Assembly (NCBI RefSeq): GCF_029193885.1
Contig: NZ_JARFVB010000001.1
Coordinates: 186,001-250,000 of the forward strand
Source: Flagellimonas yonaguniensis
GTDB taxonomy: Bacteria > Bacteroidota > Bacteroidia > Flavobacteriales > Flavobacteriaceae
DNA: 64,000 nt
Reading direction: 5' to 3'
The stretch's first letter is position 1. Each line of letters starts with the position of its first letter. Shown here piece after piece: positions 45,693 through 53,415 of the stretch. The notes beneath the pieces are model-generated. The model was not told the DNA's origin. It saw only the letters and a list, made by a program, of their open reading frames with translations, and made no database searches. The translations under genes and the position numbers were made by a program.

Positions 45693-47159
45693 ATGGGGAA
45701 AAAGAATTTAGAGCAATTGTTCAAAGAAAGTTTTCAGGACTTTCAGGAAGTTCCGGACGAAAAAGTCTGGAACTCCATTGAAGCTTCTTTGGACAAAAAG
45801 AAACAAAAAAAGCGGGCCATACCCATTTGGTGGAGCCTTGGGGGTGTCGCCGCTGCCTTGGTGCTACTGCTGATGGTCATCAATCCATTTGCTGAGCAAC
45901 CCGTGGAAGAACAGATCATCACGGACACGGAAAACAGTGCACTTCCCGAAGCGCCGAACAAATCGGAAGAAAGGGACAGCGATGATTTCAATGGTTCCGC
46001 AATCACTTCAGAAAAACAAAAAGGGGGATTGGCAAATACGACCAACGATGAAAACGCAGAGAAAACAAACCATCAGACCACAGGAAAAAACCTAGGCGTT
46101 AAGAGTGCATCAATGGTTGCTGAAAATGCTGCTTCCAGTTCAAACAGAGATGGTTCAGTTACAGCGATGGCACAGGCTGAAAACAGTCGTTCAAACGATG
46201 CTGAAGCGCTTACCAACAACAAAGATGCTGCAAACAACAGTGCCGTTGCAGTGACAATGAATCCCAATGAGACAAAACCTGTTCAAAGTCAATCAAACAT
46301 ATCATCCGAAATCAATGATGAACAAGTTGCTGAACATACCGAAGAAAAAGATGAAGATAAAAAGCAGTCCATTTACGATGCGATAAAAGAGCAGAACGAA
46401 ATCGAGGAGGCCATTGCCGAAAACAAATCGGGCAAATGGTCCGTTGGTCCATCTTTGGCACCCGTATATTTTGATGCATCCGGAGACGGTTCCCCCGTTG
46501 GTCCTGACTTTTCCTCCAACTCAAAATCGGGACAACTTAATCTAAGTTACGGCCTTACCGTCGCTTATGAAGTGGGTAAAAAAGTGAAAATCCGTTCGGG
46601 GGTACATCGCGTAAACTATGGATACGACACCAATGATGTCCTGTTCTCCTCTACCCTTCGAGCCGCTGCAACCGATAAATTGGCAAACATCGACTATGGC
46701 CCAACCTCAGAATCCATTGTGGTACAAAGCAAGGAAAATCCCAAAAACCAAGCTGCTTTCGATTCCAAAGAGATCGCCCTGAGCGAGGCGCCCACTCTTG
46801 ACGGCAAAATGGTCCAGCAACTCGGCTATATCGAGGTTCCTTTGGAAGTAAACTATGCGATTTTGGACAAAAAATTCGGAGTCGACCTCATTGGCGGGGT
46901 AAGTTCTCTGTTTCTTGTGGACAATTCGGTCCTCTTGGAATCCAATGAACTGGTTACCGAAATGGGCGAGGCGAACAACATAAACTCATTGAATTTTAGT
47001 GCAAACTTTGGTATGGGACTCAATTATCAATTCAGTCCAAAAATCAGATTCAATGTGGAACCTGTATTTAAATATCAACTGAATACTTTCTCCAATGTGT
47101 CAGGTAATTTCAGGCCATATTCCATTGGGGTGTACAGTGGATTCAGCTTTAAATTCTAA
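45693..47159 (+). CDS. Anti-sigma-like transmembrane protein with C-terminal outer-membrane beta-barrel domain
   Basis: 488 residues. The cytoplasmic N-terminus (NLEQLFKESFQDFQEVPDEK) is like the short helical anti-sigma segments of Bacteroidota. One membrane helix follows (IPIWWSLGGVAAALVLLLMV, about 45-66), then a 180-residue low-complexity linker rich in Asn, Glu, Ser and Ala. The last 240 residues form an OMP_b-brl-type barrel (VGPSLAPVYFDASGDGSPVG ... SIGVYSGFSFKF with a terminal Phe). A protein that starts in the cytoplasm and ends in an outer-membrane-type barrel could link envelope state to the sigma factor. Start ATG at 45693 or the adjoining codon upstream. Confidence 0.8.
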   Translation: MGKKNLEQLFKESFQDFQEVPDEKVWNSIEASLDKKKQKKRAIPIWWSLGGVAAALVLLLMVINPFAEQPVEEQIITDTENSALPEAPNKSEERDSDDFNGSAITSEKQKGGLANTTNDENAEKTNHQTTGKNLGVKSASMVAENAASSSNRDGSVTAMAQAENSRSNDAEALTNNKDAANNSAVAVTMNPNETKPVQSQSNISSEINDEQVAEHTEEKDEDKKQSIYDAIKEQNEIEEAIAENKSGKWSVGPSLAPVYFDASGDGSPVGPDFSSNSKSGQLNLSYGLTVAYEVGKKVKIRSGVHRVNYGYDTNDVLFSSTLRAAATDKLANIDYGPTSESIVVQSKENPKNQAAFDSKEIALSEAPTLDGKMVQQLGYIEVPLEVNYAILDKKFGVDLIGGVSSLFLVDNSVLLESNELVTEMGEANNINSLNFSANFGMGLNYQFSPKIRFNVEPVFKYQLNTFSNVSGNFRPYSIGVYSGFSFKF

Positions 47160-47207
47160 GGTTTTAAGAAGTTGGTTAGGAAGATTGCTCCTTTAAAGCA
47201 ATCAATT

Positions 47208-47239
47208 GAGCGCTCTACTAAAATGGGGCGCTTTTTTTA
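47208..47239 (+). terminator. Intrinsic terminator of the sigma-factor operon
   Basis: AGCGCTCT pairs with GGGGCGCT (8 bp with wobbles), then TTTTTTT. An additional hairpin GATTGCT/AGCAATC lies at 47183-47203. Confidence 0.8.
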
Positions 47240-47279
47240 TCTCACTATAACATTCACATATTTTTCTTACTTTAAACGC

Positions 47280-48473
47280 TTGAATACTAACCAACTTATT
47301 GATACCGTGAAACATGAGCAATTTGAGGACATTCTCATTTACTTTTCCAAATCACTTATGGGAAAGGAAAACGAAGAAGACATCCTGTGGGACCTAGCCA
47401 AAAATTGCATCTCCAAATTGGGGTTTGTCGATTGTGTCATCTATCTGGTCGACCATCCTAAGCAAGTGTTGGTACAGAAAGCGGCCTATGGTCCAAAAAA
47501 TCCAAGAGACTTTAAACTGCACAATCCCGTGAACATTGCCATCGGAGATGGAATAACCGGATGTGTGGCTAAAACAGGAAAGCCGGAATTGGTAATGGAC
47601 ACCTCACTAGACCCGAGATATATCTTGGATGATGACAATAGGCTTTCCGAAATATGTGTCCCCATAGTCTACGAGGATGTCCTTTACGGAGTAATTGATT
47701 GCGAGCATCCCGAAAAAGGATTTTTTACCGCCCGCCACCTTAAAATGCTTTCGGCCATTGCTTCCATTTGCGCCATAAAAATCAAAAGCGTCAGGGACAA
47801 CAAAGAACTCATTGAAAAACAGGACAAGCTTTTCCAACTAAGGGAGGAAATGTTGGGACTGAAATTAAAAACCCTTAACTCGCAGCTCAACCCCCATTTT
47901 GTGTTCAATTCCTTGAATGCCATCCAATATTTCATAACCACACAGAACACCAAACTGGCATTGGATTATTTTTCCACTTTCAGTAGGTTGGTCCGTTTCT
48001 ATTTGAAGCAATTGGGAAAAGACACTGTTTCGCTTTACAATGAAATAGATATGCTCCATTGGTACTTGAAACTTCAAAAGTTGCGGTACGACGATTCTTT
48101 TGAATACTCCATTTCCATAGAAAAGAAAAGCGGAGACCTTAAAGAGATCACAATCCCCTCGTTCGTAATTCTCCTTGTCTTTGAAAATCTGGTCGAGCAA
48201 TCCAACATCAACAAAGTGATCGATCAACATTTCAACATTGATATAGCTACCTCTGAAAAAAAAGTGGTTTTAAAAATACAGTATCATTGCAAGAGTATGG
48301 AGCAAACCACACCTCCAAAAAACGATTATCGCAATGAAATCATGAAATGGCAAGATCAGGTGGAACTGCTCAATACGGTCAAAGGATATCAAATTACCCA
48401 CAATACCACCAGTGCAAATAATGATGGTGTAAACATCAAAAGCATTGTTCTAGAGCTTCCCAATCTTGCCTAG
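47280..48473 (+). CDS. GAF-domain protein with degenerate LytS-type histidine kinase domain
   Basis: 397 residues from TTG at 47280, the first start after the terminator and after a TTACTTTAA promoter-like stretch. The GAF domain spans about 25-170 (GDGITGCVAKTGKPELVMDT). The His_kinase (LytS/YehU) dimerisation segment follows with the phospho-acceptor in LNSQLNPHFVFNSLNAIQY (His about 206). The ATPase half is decayed: where active kinases have PFVENAIKHG there is LVFENLVEQSNINK, and no DNGxG or GxGLxN glycine boxes remain. It may be a phospho-relay, a pseudo-kinase or a sensor; no LytR-type regulator is adjacent. Confidence 0.82.
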   Translation: MNTNQLIDTVKHEQFEDILIYFSKSLMGKENEEDILWDLAKNCISKLGFVDCVIYLVDHPKQVLVQKAAYGPKNPRDFKLHNPVNIAIGDGITGCVAKTGKPELVMDTSLDPRYILDDDNRLSEICVPIVYEDVLYGVIDCEHPEKGFFTARHLKMLSAIASICAIKIKSVRDNKELIEKQDKLFQLREEMLGLKLKTLNSQLNPHFVFNSLNAIQYFITTQNTKLALDYFSTFSRLVRFYLKQLGKDTVSLYNEIDMLHWYLKLQKLRYDDSFEYSISIEKKSGDLKEITIPSFVILLVFENLVEQSNINKVIDQHFNIDIATSEKKVVLKIQYHCKSMEQTTPPKNDYRNEIMKWQDQVELLNTVKGYQITHNTTSANNDGVNIKSIVLELPNLA

Positions 48474-48484
48474 AAAGTGCTTTC

Positions 48485-49219
48485 CTAAGAATTCATGTCT
48501 TTCAGGATTACTTGCCTAACCTCCTCCCGTAAGGTCGACGTGTCGGAAGCACTCAATATCCCAGTTTCAAAAAAAGGATGAACTATTGCCCGTATTCTTC
48601 CAGGCCCGCCGCTAAAAAAAGTGAAGGAAAATCGCTTTTTATTATCCAAAAAAGTCATGGGCACCACGGGGATTTTATGTGCTATCGCCATTTTAAACGC
48701 TCCATCCTTGAACTTGTCCAAGATCACATCCTCTTCAGGGACACCTCCTTCCGGAAAAATACAAATGCTCAGGCCTTGATCCAACCTTCTCTGGGCACGC
48801 CGATACACTCCTGTTCTACTGCGAACACTGTCCCTATCCACCATGATACAGACCCGCTTATAGAAAAATCCAAAAATGGGGATTTTTACCAGTTCTTTTT
48901 TACCCACGAACACAAATGGATTTTTGCTCAAATGAAGCATCAGCATAATATCGAGCATACTCGTGTGGTTGGCCACCAACATATAGCTCTTACCCTTTTC
49001 CATACGTTGTTCACGAACAACCACCGGAACACAGCCCATGCCATACAAAATGGGGCGGGCCCATAGATTTCGGGCCAACCAAAAAAATTGAGGATAGGTT
49101 TTTTCGGAAATGGTCAGCAGGAGCAAAAACGGAAAAAACAAAAGAATGGGAACGGTGACCAAAATATAGAACCAAACCCTGTACAACAAATGCCCCGCAT
49201 TTCTGATCACTCCATTCAT
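48485..49219 (-). CDS. plsC: 1-acyl-sn-glycerol-3-phosphate acyltransferase
   Basis: 244 residues. An N-terminal membrane helix (YILVTVPILLFFPFLLLL) is followed by the acyltransferase motifs: NHTSMLD (H-x4-D), KKELVKIPIFG, FPEGG and PVVPM. It acylates lysophosphatidic acid to phosphatidic acid at the inner membrane. Convergent with the GAF-protein gene. Confidence 0.92.
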   Translation of the reverse strand: MNGVIRNAGHLLYRVWFYILVTVPILLFFPFLLLLTISEKTYPQFFWLARNLWARPILYGMGCVPVVVREQRMEKGKSYMLVANHTSMLDIMLMLHLSKNPFVFVGKKELVKIPIFGFFYKRVCIMVDRDSVRSRTGVYRRAQRRLDQGLSICIFPEGGVPEEDVILDKFKDGAFKMAIAHKIPVVPMTFLDNKKRFSFTFFSGGPGRIRAIVHPFFETGILSASDTSTLREEVRQVILKDMNS

Positions 49220-49276
49220 GTGTCAAAAGTAGAATTTTTGAATATCTTTATAGGACTAACCATTAAAACTTAGGAT

Positions 49277-49519
49277 ATGGGAATTTTATATGCTTTATTG
49301 ATTGGCGCCCTCGCTGGATGGCTGGCTGGCAAAATTATGAAAGGTGGTGGGTTTGGAGCCCTCATAAACATTATTTTGGGAATTGTTGGAGGTGCTGTCG
49401 GCAATTGGTTGTTCTCCACACTGGGAATCCATGTGGGTTCCGGCATTGTTGGAGACCTCATAACCGGCGTTATTGGTGCCGTAGTGATTCTATTCATTGC
49501 AGGGCTCTTCAAAAAATAA
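49277..49519 (+). CDS. GlsB/YeaQ/YmgE family small membrane protein
   Basis: 80 residues with three glycine-rich membrane segments: LLIGALAGWLAGKIMKGGG, INIILGIVGGAVGNWLF and IVGDLITGVIGAVVILFIAG. This is the transglycosylase-associated (Transgly_assoc) family, found in stress responses; function unknown. It lies between plsC (divergent) and trpS, with its own terminator. Confidence 0.93.
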   Translation: MGILYALLIGALAGWLAGKIMKGGGFGALINIILGIVGGAVGNWLFSTLGIHVGSGIVGDLITGVIGAVVILFIAGLFKK

Positions 49520-49542
49520 ACCCTGATTAAATCAATTTTATA

Positions 49543-49569
49543 TGAAGCGGCATTGGCCGCTTTTTTTAT
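49543..49569 (+). terminator. Intrinsic terminator after the GlsB-family gene
   Basis: 7-bp stem AAGCGGC-ATTG-GCCGCTT followed by TTTTT. It overlaps the upstream extension of the trpS frame, supporting the ATG at 49608. Confidence 0.9.
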
Positions 49570-49607
49570 ACGTAAGGGATGCTTACTTTTACGGGCAAAA
49601 ATTTAGC

Positions 49608-50576
49608 ATGGCCCGAATTCTGACCGGAATACAAAGTACAGGAACACCACACTTGGGGAATATTTTGGGTGCCATTGCACCAGCCATTGAAATGGCCGAA
49701 GACCCCAAAAACGATTCCTTCCTGTTTATCGCCGATATGCACTCGCTTACCCAAATCAAGGATGGGGAACTGTTACGGAACAATACCTACGCCATAGCCG
49801 CTGCTTGGATGGCCTTTGGACTGGATATTGAAAAAACAGTTTTTTACAGACAGAGCGATATTCCACAAACTGCGGAATTGGCCTGGTACCTCAGTTGCTT
49901 TTTCCCCTATCAAAGATTGACCTTGGCCCACTCCTTTAAGGATAAGGCCGACAGGTTGGAGGACGTAAATGCGGGTTTGTTTACCTACCCTATGTTGATG
50001 GCAGCCGATATTTTGTTGTACGATGCCGATATTGTCCCCGTAGGGAAAGATCAGCTACAACATTTGGAAATGACCCGAGATGTGGCCTCCCGATTCCACA
50101 ATCAAATGGGTGAAACTTTTGTGATGCCCGAAGCCAAAGTACATGAGCAGACCATGTACGTGCCTGGAACCGATGGCGAAAAAATGAGCAAAAGCCGTGG
50201 CAACCTCATCAATTTGTTCCAAACGGACAAAAAGTTACGCAAGCAGATAATGGGGATTGTAACGGACAGTACGCCAATGGAAGAACCAAAAGACCCGAGC
50301 AAGGACAATGTATTTGCCCTCTATAAACTTTTGGCTTCCCCGGAACAAGTGGAGGAAATGAGCGCCAACTATTTGGCAGGAAATTACGGCTACGGTCATG
50401 CCAAACAGGCATTGTACGAGCTTATTTTGGAAAAGTTCGAGGAGCCTCGTGAAAAGTTCGAATACTACATGAACCATAAGAACGAAGTGGACGAAGCCTT
50501 GGCCTTTGGTGCCCAAAAAGCCCGTAAAGTGGCCGATGGGGTCCTGACTAGGGTTCGAGAGAAGTTGGGGTATTAA
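49608..50576 (+). CDS. trpS: Tryptophan--tRNA ligase
   Basis: 322 residues, class I aminoacyl-tRNA synthetase. The HIGH-type motif is TGTPHLGNILGA, and the KMSKS loop is GEKMSKSRGN at about 191. GKDQLQHLEMTRDVA and the C-terminal AQKARKVADGVLTRVREKLG agree with TrpRS. Its last bases overlap the end of the convergent coiled-coil membrane protein gene by 4 bp. Confidence 0.97.
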   Translation: MARILTGIQSTGTPHLGNILGAIAPAIEMAEDPKNDSFLFIADMHSLTQIKDGELLRNNTYAIAAAWMAFGLDIEKTVFYRQSDIPQTAELAWYLSCFFPYQRLTLAHSFKDKADRLEDVNAGLFTYPMLMAADILLYDADIVPVGKDQLQHLEMTRDVASRFHNQMGETFVMPEAKVHEQTMYVPGTDGEKMSKSRGNLINLFQTDKKLRKQIMGIVTDSTPMEEPKDPSKDNVFALYKLLASPEQVEEMSANYLAGNYGYGHAKQALYELILEKFEEPREKFEYYMNHKNEVDEALAFGAQKARKVADGVLTRVREKLGY

Positions 50577-51268
50577 TTAGGCTCGACAATCCACAAATCC
50601 AATGTTTCATATTCTGGCTGCTCCATAACAAACATAGCTGAAAGTTTAACATATTTAGTCGTAACCTCTTTTATAAAATATACCGAGCCTTTACCCTGAA
50701 CACTTAAGGTAGGAGCTGATTTGAACACAGGTAAGCTTTCATTATTAACTGTTTCCATCTGGTCAAAATAGAAAGTAACATCCCCTTCTTTCTGATGATA
50801 GTGTTTAAGTCCTTTAACAATGAAAATCTTCGATGTATATCTTAATGCTTCCTGCGTTTTTGCAACTTTATTGTTTATTATAGCAAACTCTCTTTTAACA
50901 TCATTTAGGTTTTCTATAGATTGTCCCTCTTTAGATTTCAAAGAATCCAGTGATTTTGTGTATTCCGCCACTTTTGTTTCAAAATCAATCGTTTCTTTTC
51001 TTAAAGCTTCTATTTCGTCCTCTAAATCTGATTTGTATTCAGTCTTTATTTCATTCAAAGATGCAGCACCTAAAAAAGTCCCAACAAAAAGCAAAATTGC
51101 TGCAACCGCCTCTATAACCCTAAGTTCAAATTTGAGTTCGAAAAAACGTTTGTCAAAACTATTTCTGTTTCTGGTAATTGGACTTTTTTGAATCCTATAA
51201 AGAAATACCACATCCAAAATCAACAATACCAACACTATGATTAAAAGAACATTTGTAAAGACTTGCAT
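50573..51268 (-). CDS. Two-helix membrane protein with coiled coil, unknown function
   Basis: 231 residues from the ATG at 51268. Helix 1 is at the N-terminus (VLLIIVLVLLILDVVFLY) and helix 2 at about 52-70 (VIEAVAAILLFVGTFLGAAS). A charged coiled coil of about 60 residues follows (EDEIEALRKETIDFETKVAE ... SLDSLKSKEGQSIENLNDVK), then a beta-rich C-terminal domain (GLKHYHQKEGDVTFYFD and on). No family is recognised. The DNA is AT-richer than trpS, and the gene borders the repeat cluster at 51.3-52.2 kb, so it may be accessory. Confidence 0.7.
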   Translation of the reverse strand: MQVFTNVLLIIVLVLLILDVVFLYRIQKSPITRNRNSFDKRFFELKFELRVIEAVAAILLFVGTFLGAASLNEIKTEYKSDLEDEIEALRKETIDFETKVAEYTKSLDSLKSKEGQSIENLNDVKREFAIINNKVAKTQEALRYTSKIFIVKGLKHYHQKEGDVTFYFDQMETVNNESLPVFKSAPTLSVQGKGSVYFIKEVTTKYVKLSAMFVMEQPEYETLDLWIVEPN

Positions 51269-51408
51269 AATGATGATTTTCAAAGCAAGGTACAATTTAT
51301 TGACTTATCCCTTCGCACTTTGTCGGGTTTGGGGCTTTTTACCTTCCTAATTAAACCTACTGTAGAATCATCAGAAACAACTAGTTTGTCAATTTTAGTT
51401 TAGAACCT

Positions 51409-51472
51409 CGATTTTTTGTGGCACCTTCCCGTTGAACTACCCTTAAAAACAGAGTGACTGTTCTGTTATCAT
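51409..51472. repeat. Two-copy diverged intergenic repeat, copy 2
   Basis: About 78 percent identical to 1799-1862 over 64 ungapped positions. Confidence 0.6.
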
Positions 51473-51544
51473 ACAATGGGATAAACGGTTGTTTTCCAAT
51501 GTTGCAATTCGTTTAGTTGTAAAGCTTAATGGATAAGTAGCATC

Positions 51545-51633
51545 TTGTCATTCTGAATCTGAGTGAAACGAGGATGAAGAATCTCAATGTTAATGGCATT
51601 GCTGAGATACTTCGCTCCACTCAGCATGACAAA
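51545..51633. repeat. Inverted-repeat element A (89 bp)
   Basis: Ends are TTGTCATTCTGA and TCAGCATGACAA, imperfect inverted repeats (11 of 12). The interior contains AGGATGAAGAATCTC and GAGATACTTCGCT, a second complementary pair. Confidence 0.75.
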
Positions 51634-51645
51634 CACTAAAAAAGG

Positions 51646-51735
51646 TGTCATTCTGAAGACGAACAACGTGAGGATGAAGAATCTCGCATTAATTTTGACC
51701 TTTGTTCGAGATACTTCGCTTTGCTCAGTATGACA
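51646..51735. repeat. Inverted-repeat element B (90 bp)
   Basis: Same layout as element A: TGTCATTCTGA ... AGGATGAAGAATCTC ... GAGATACTTCGCT ... TCAGTATGACA. It ends 3 bp from the stop codon of the GIY-YIG gene. Confidence 0.75.
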
Positions 51736-51738
51736 AAA

Positions 51739-52041
51739 TCATTTAAAAAGAAACCCTTCCTCTAAAAAATCCAAATTTGGGTTAACCGACTTAATCAATT
51801 TTAGTTTTTTGGCCCTAACCCATCCTTTTATTTCTTTTTCACGCGCAATTGCTTCTTGAATCCATCCATATTCCTCATAGTATAGTAAATGCTTGCACTT
51901 ATATTTTGCAGTAAATGTCTTTCTTCCCTTTTCTATATTATCAATATGCTCAACTAATCTTCGAGCTAAATCGTTCGTAACCCCAGTATATAAAACGGTT
52001 TTGTTTTTATTTGTTATTATGTAGACATAATGTTTGTTCAT
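51739..52041 (-). CDS. GIY-YIG nuclease family protein
   Basis: 100 residues. The namesake motif is YVYIITNKN ... LYTGVTNDLARR, where GIY is replaced by the YVY and YTG variants usual in the UPF0213 group; the catalytic Arg is in TNDLARRLVEH, and the metal-binding Glu is in WIQEAIAREKEIKGW. Single-domain GIY-YIG proteins of this type are nucleases of unknown target. The gene is enclosed by inverted-repeat elements: element B touches its 3' end, half-element C lies 19 bp from its start, and element D follows. Confidence 0.92.
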   Translation of the reverse strand: MNKHYVYIITNKNKTVLYTGVTNDLARRLVEHIDNIEKGRKTFTAKYKCKHLLYYEEYGWIQEAIAREKEIKGWVRAKKLKLIKSVNPNLDFLEEGFLFK

Positions 52042-52060
52042 CAATCGATTGTGTTTCTTA

Positions 52061-52090
52061 GAGATACTTGGCTTTGCTCAGTATGACAAA
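52061..52090. repeat. Half inverted-repeat element C
   Basis: GAGATACTTGGCTTTGCTCA followed by GTATGACAAA: only the right half of the element, immediately upstream of the GIY-YIG gene start. Confidence 0.7.
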
Positions 52091-52110
52091 CAAATTCTCA
52101 AAGCCCACAT

Positions 52111-52201
52111 TTGTCATTCTGAGGCGGAACAACGTGGAGCTGAAGAATCCATAATTCCTAATGAATTGAGTCGAGATGCTTCCCTTCACTCAGTATGACA
52201 A
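52111..52201. repeat. Inverted-repeat element D (91 bp)
   Basis: Ends TTGTCATTCTGA and TCAGTATGACAA; interior diverged from A and B (GCTGAAGAATCCA, GTCGAGATGCTTCCC). It abuts the dprA stop codon. Confidence 0.7.
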
Positions 52202-52204
52202 TGC

Positions 52205-53311
52205 TTACACCGCCTCGAACATTTTACCGGGCAGGGGTCGGATCACACCCTTCATTTCCATGTTCAATAAAGTGGACGACACCTTAAAAATGGGCAAATT
52301 ACACTCCAAAGCTACGGTATCCAACAACTGTTTGCCGTTTAACTGCAAGTACGAGTAGATTGACTGTTCTGTTTCATCCAACTCGACGAACAGCTGTTTT
52401 TGTACCATTTTCTCCTTTTTTTCCTCTTCTATTTCCCATCCCAAAAGGTAAATCAGCTCTGCTGCTGATGTCAATAAATGTGCTTTTTGGTATTTGATCA
52501 GGTCGTTGCAGCCTTTACTCCACTTATCGGTCGCCCTACCTGGAACAGCGAACACATCACGATGGTAGCCATGAGCCAAATCCGCTGTGACCAAACTACC
52601 CCCCTTCTCGGCTGATTCGATTACAATGGTAGCTTCGCTCATTCCGGCAATAATACGGTTGCGCTTTAGGAAATTCTCACGGTTGGGCTGGCTCGAACTC
52701 CAAAATTCGGTCATGAACCCTCCGTTTTCCTCAATCTTGGATTGGTATTTGGCATGAACCTTCGGATAAATTTGATTGAGCCCGTGCGCCATACAGGCAA
52801 TGGTCTGCAACCCCTGGTCCATAGCCGCTTTTTGGACCGCCATATCCACGCCGTACGCCAATCCACTAACGATAACAGGGTTCAAGGGCGCCAATTCTTC
52901 AATAAATCGATGGCAAAACGCAGTACCATAGTTGGTAACATTTCTTGTTCCAACAACACTGATCACTTTTTGATGCTGTAAGTTGATATTTCCCCGTTGG
53001 AACAATAAAATGGGCCCATCGACACAATGCTTCAAACGGGCCGGATAATCCTCATCCATAAAATAAGAGAAGGAAATGTCTTCTTTGGACAGAAACTCGA
53101 ACTCCTTTTGGGCCTCTTCCAGATAGATAGCATCAAATAGACCTTTCAAAGTCATCTTTCCAATGCCATCGATTTTTAAAAGGTGGGGCAGTTTGTCCTC
53201 GAAAACAGCTTTTGGACCACCACAGTGGGCAATTAATTTTTTTGCAGTGACATCCCCGATATTCGGGATATTTTGCAGTCGCAAAGCCGCAATAATTTCA
53301 GGTTCAGTCAT
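52205..53311 (-). CDS. dprA: DNA-processing protein DprA
   Basis: 368 residues from the ATG at 53311. An N-terminal helix-hairpin-helix region (LQNIPNIGDVTAKKLIAHCG and IDGIGKMTLKGLF) is followed by the Rossmann-like core with ISVVGTRNVTNYGT, VSGLAYGVDMAVQKAAMD and EATIVIESAEKGGSLVTADLA, and a C-terminal winged-helix domain. DprA protects incoming single-stranded DNA and loads RecA during transformation. It is divergent from the HU/SPOR gene. Confidence 0.96.
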   Translation of the reverse strand: MTEPEIIAALRLQNIPNIGDVTAKKLIAHCGGPKAVFEDKLPHLLKIDGIGKMTLKGLFDAIYLEEAQKEFEFLSKEDISFSYFMDEDYPARLKHCVDGPILLFQRGNINLQHQKVISVVGTRNVTNYGTAFCHRFIEELAPLNPVIVSGLAYGVDMAVQKAAMDQGLQTIACMAHGLNQIYPKVHAKYQSKIEENGGFMTEFWSSSQPNRENFLKRNRIIAGMSEATIVIESAEKGGSLVTADLAHGYHRDVFAVPGRATDKWSKGCNDLIKYQKAHLLTSAAELIYLLGWEIEEEKKEKMVQKQLFVELDETEQSIYSYLQLNGKQLLDTVALECNLPIFKVSSTLLNMEMKGVIRPLPGKMFEAV

Positions 53312-53415
53312 TTGATTTGGGATCAAAGTTGTCCACAAAATACAGATTTTCAAATGTTAATAAAAAGTTATCCAGCATATTTTGTACTGTCCCTTTTTTT
53401 ACAATATTTGTGGTC

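Larger units (their letters stand above)
51269..51738. other. Gene-free stretch made largely of repeats
   Basis: Holds copy 2 of the 64-nt repeat (51409-51472) and two complete inverted-repeat elements (51545-51633 and 51646-51735). No plausible gene. Confidence 0.65.

Noticed and set aside
51269-52204. Insertion sequence
   Set aside because: The inverted-repeat elements have no transposase and no target-site duplication that I can see; the only gene is a GIY-YIG nuclease.
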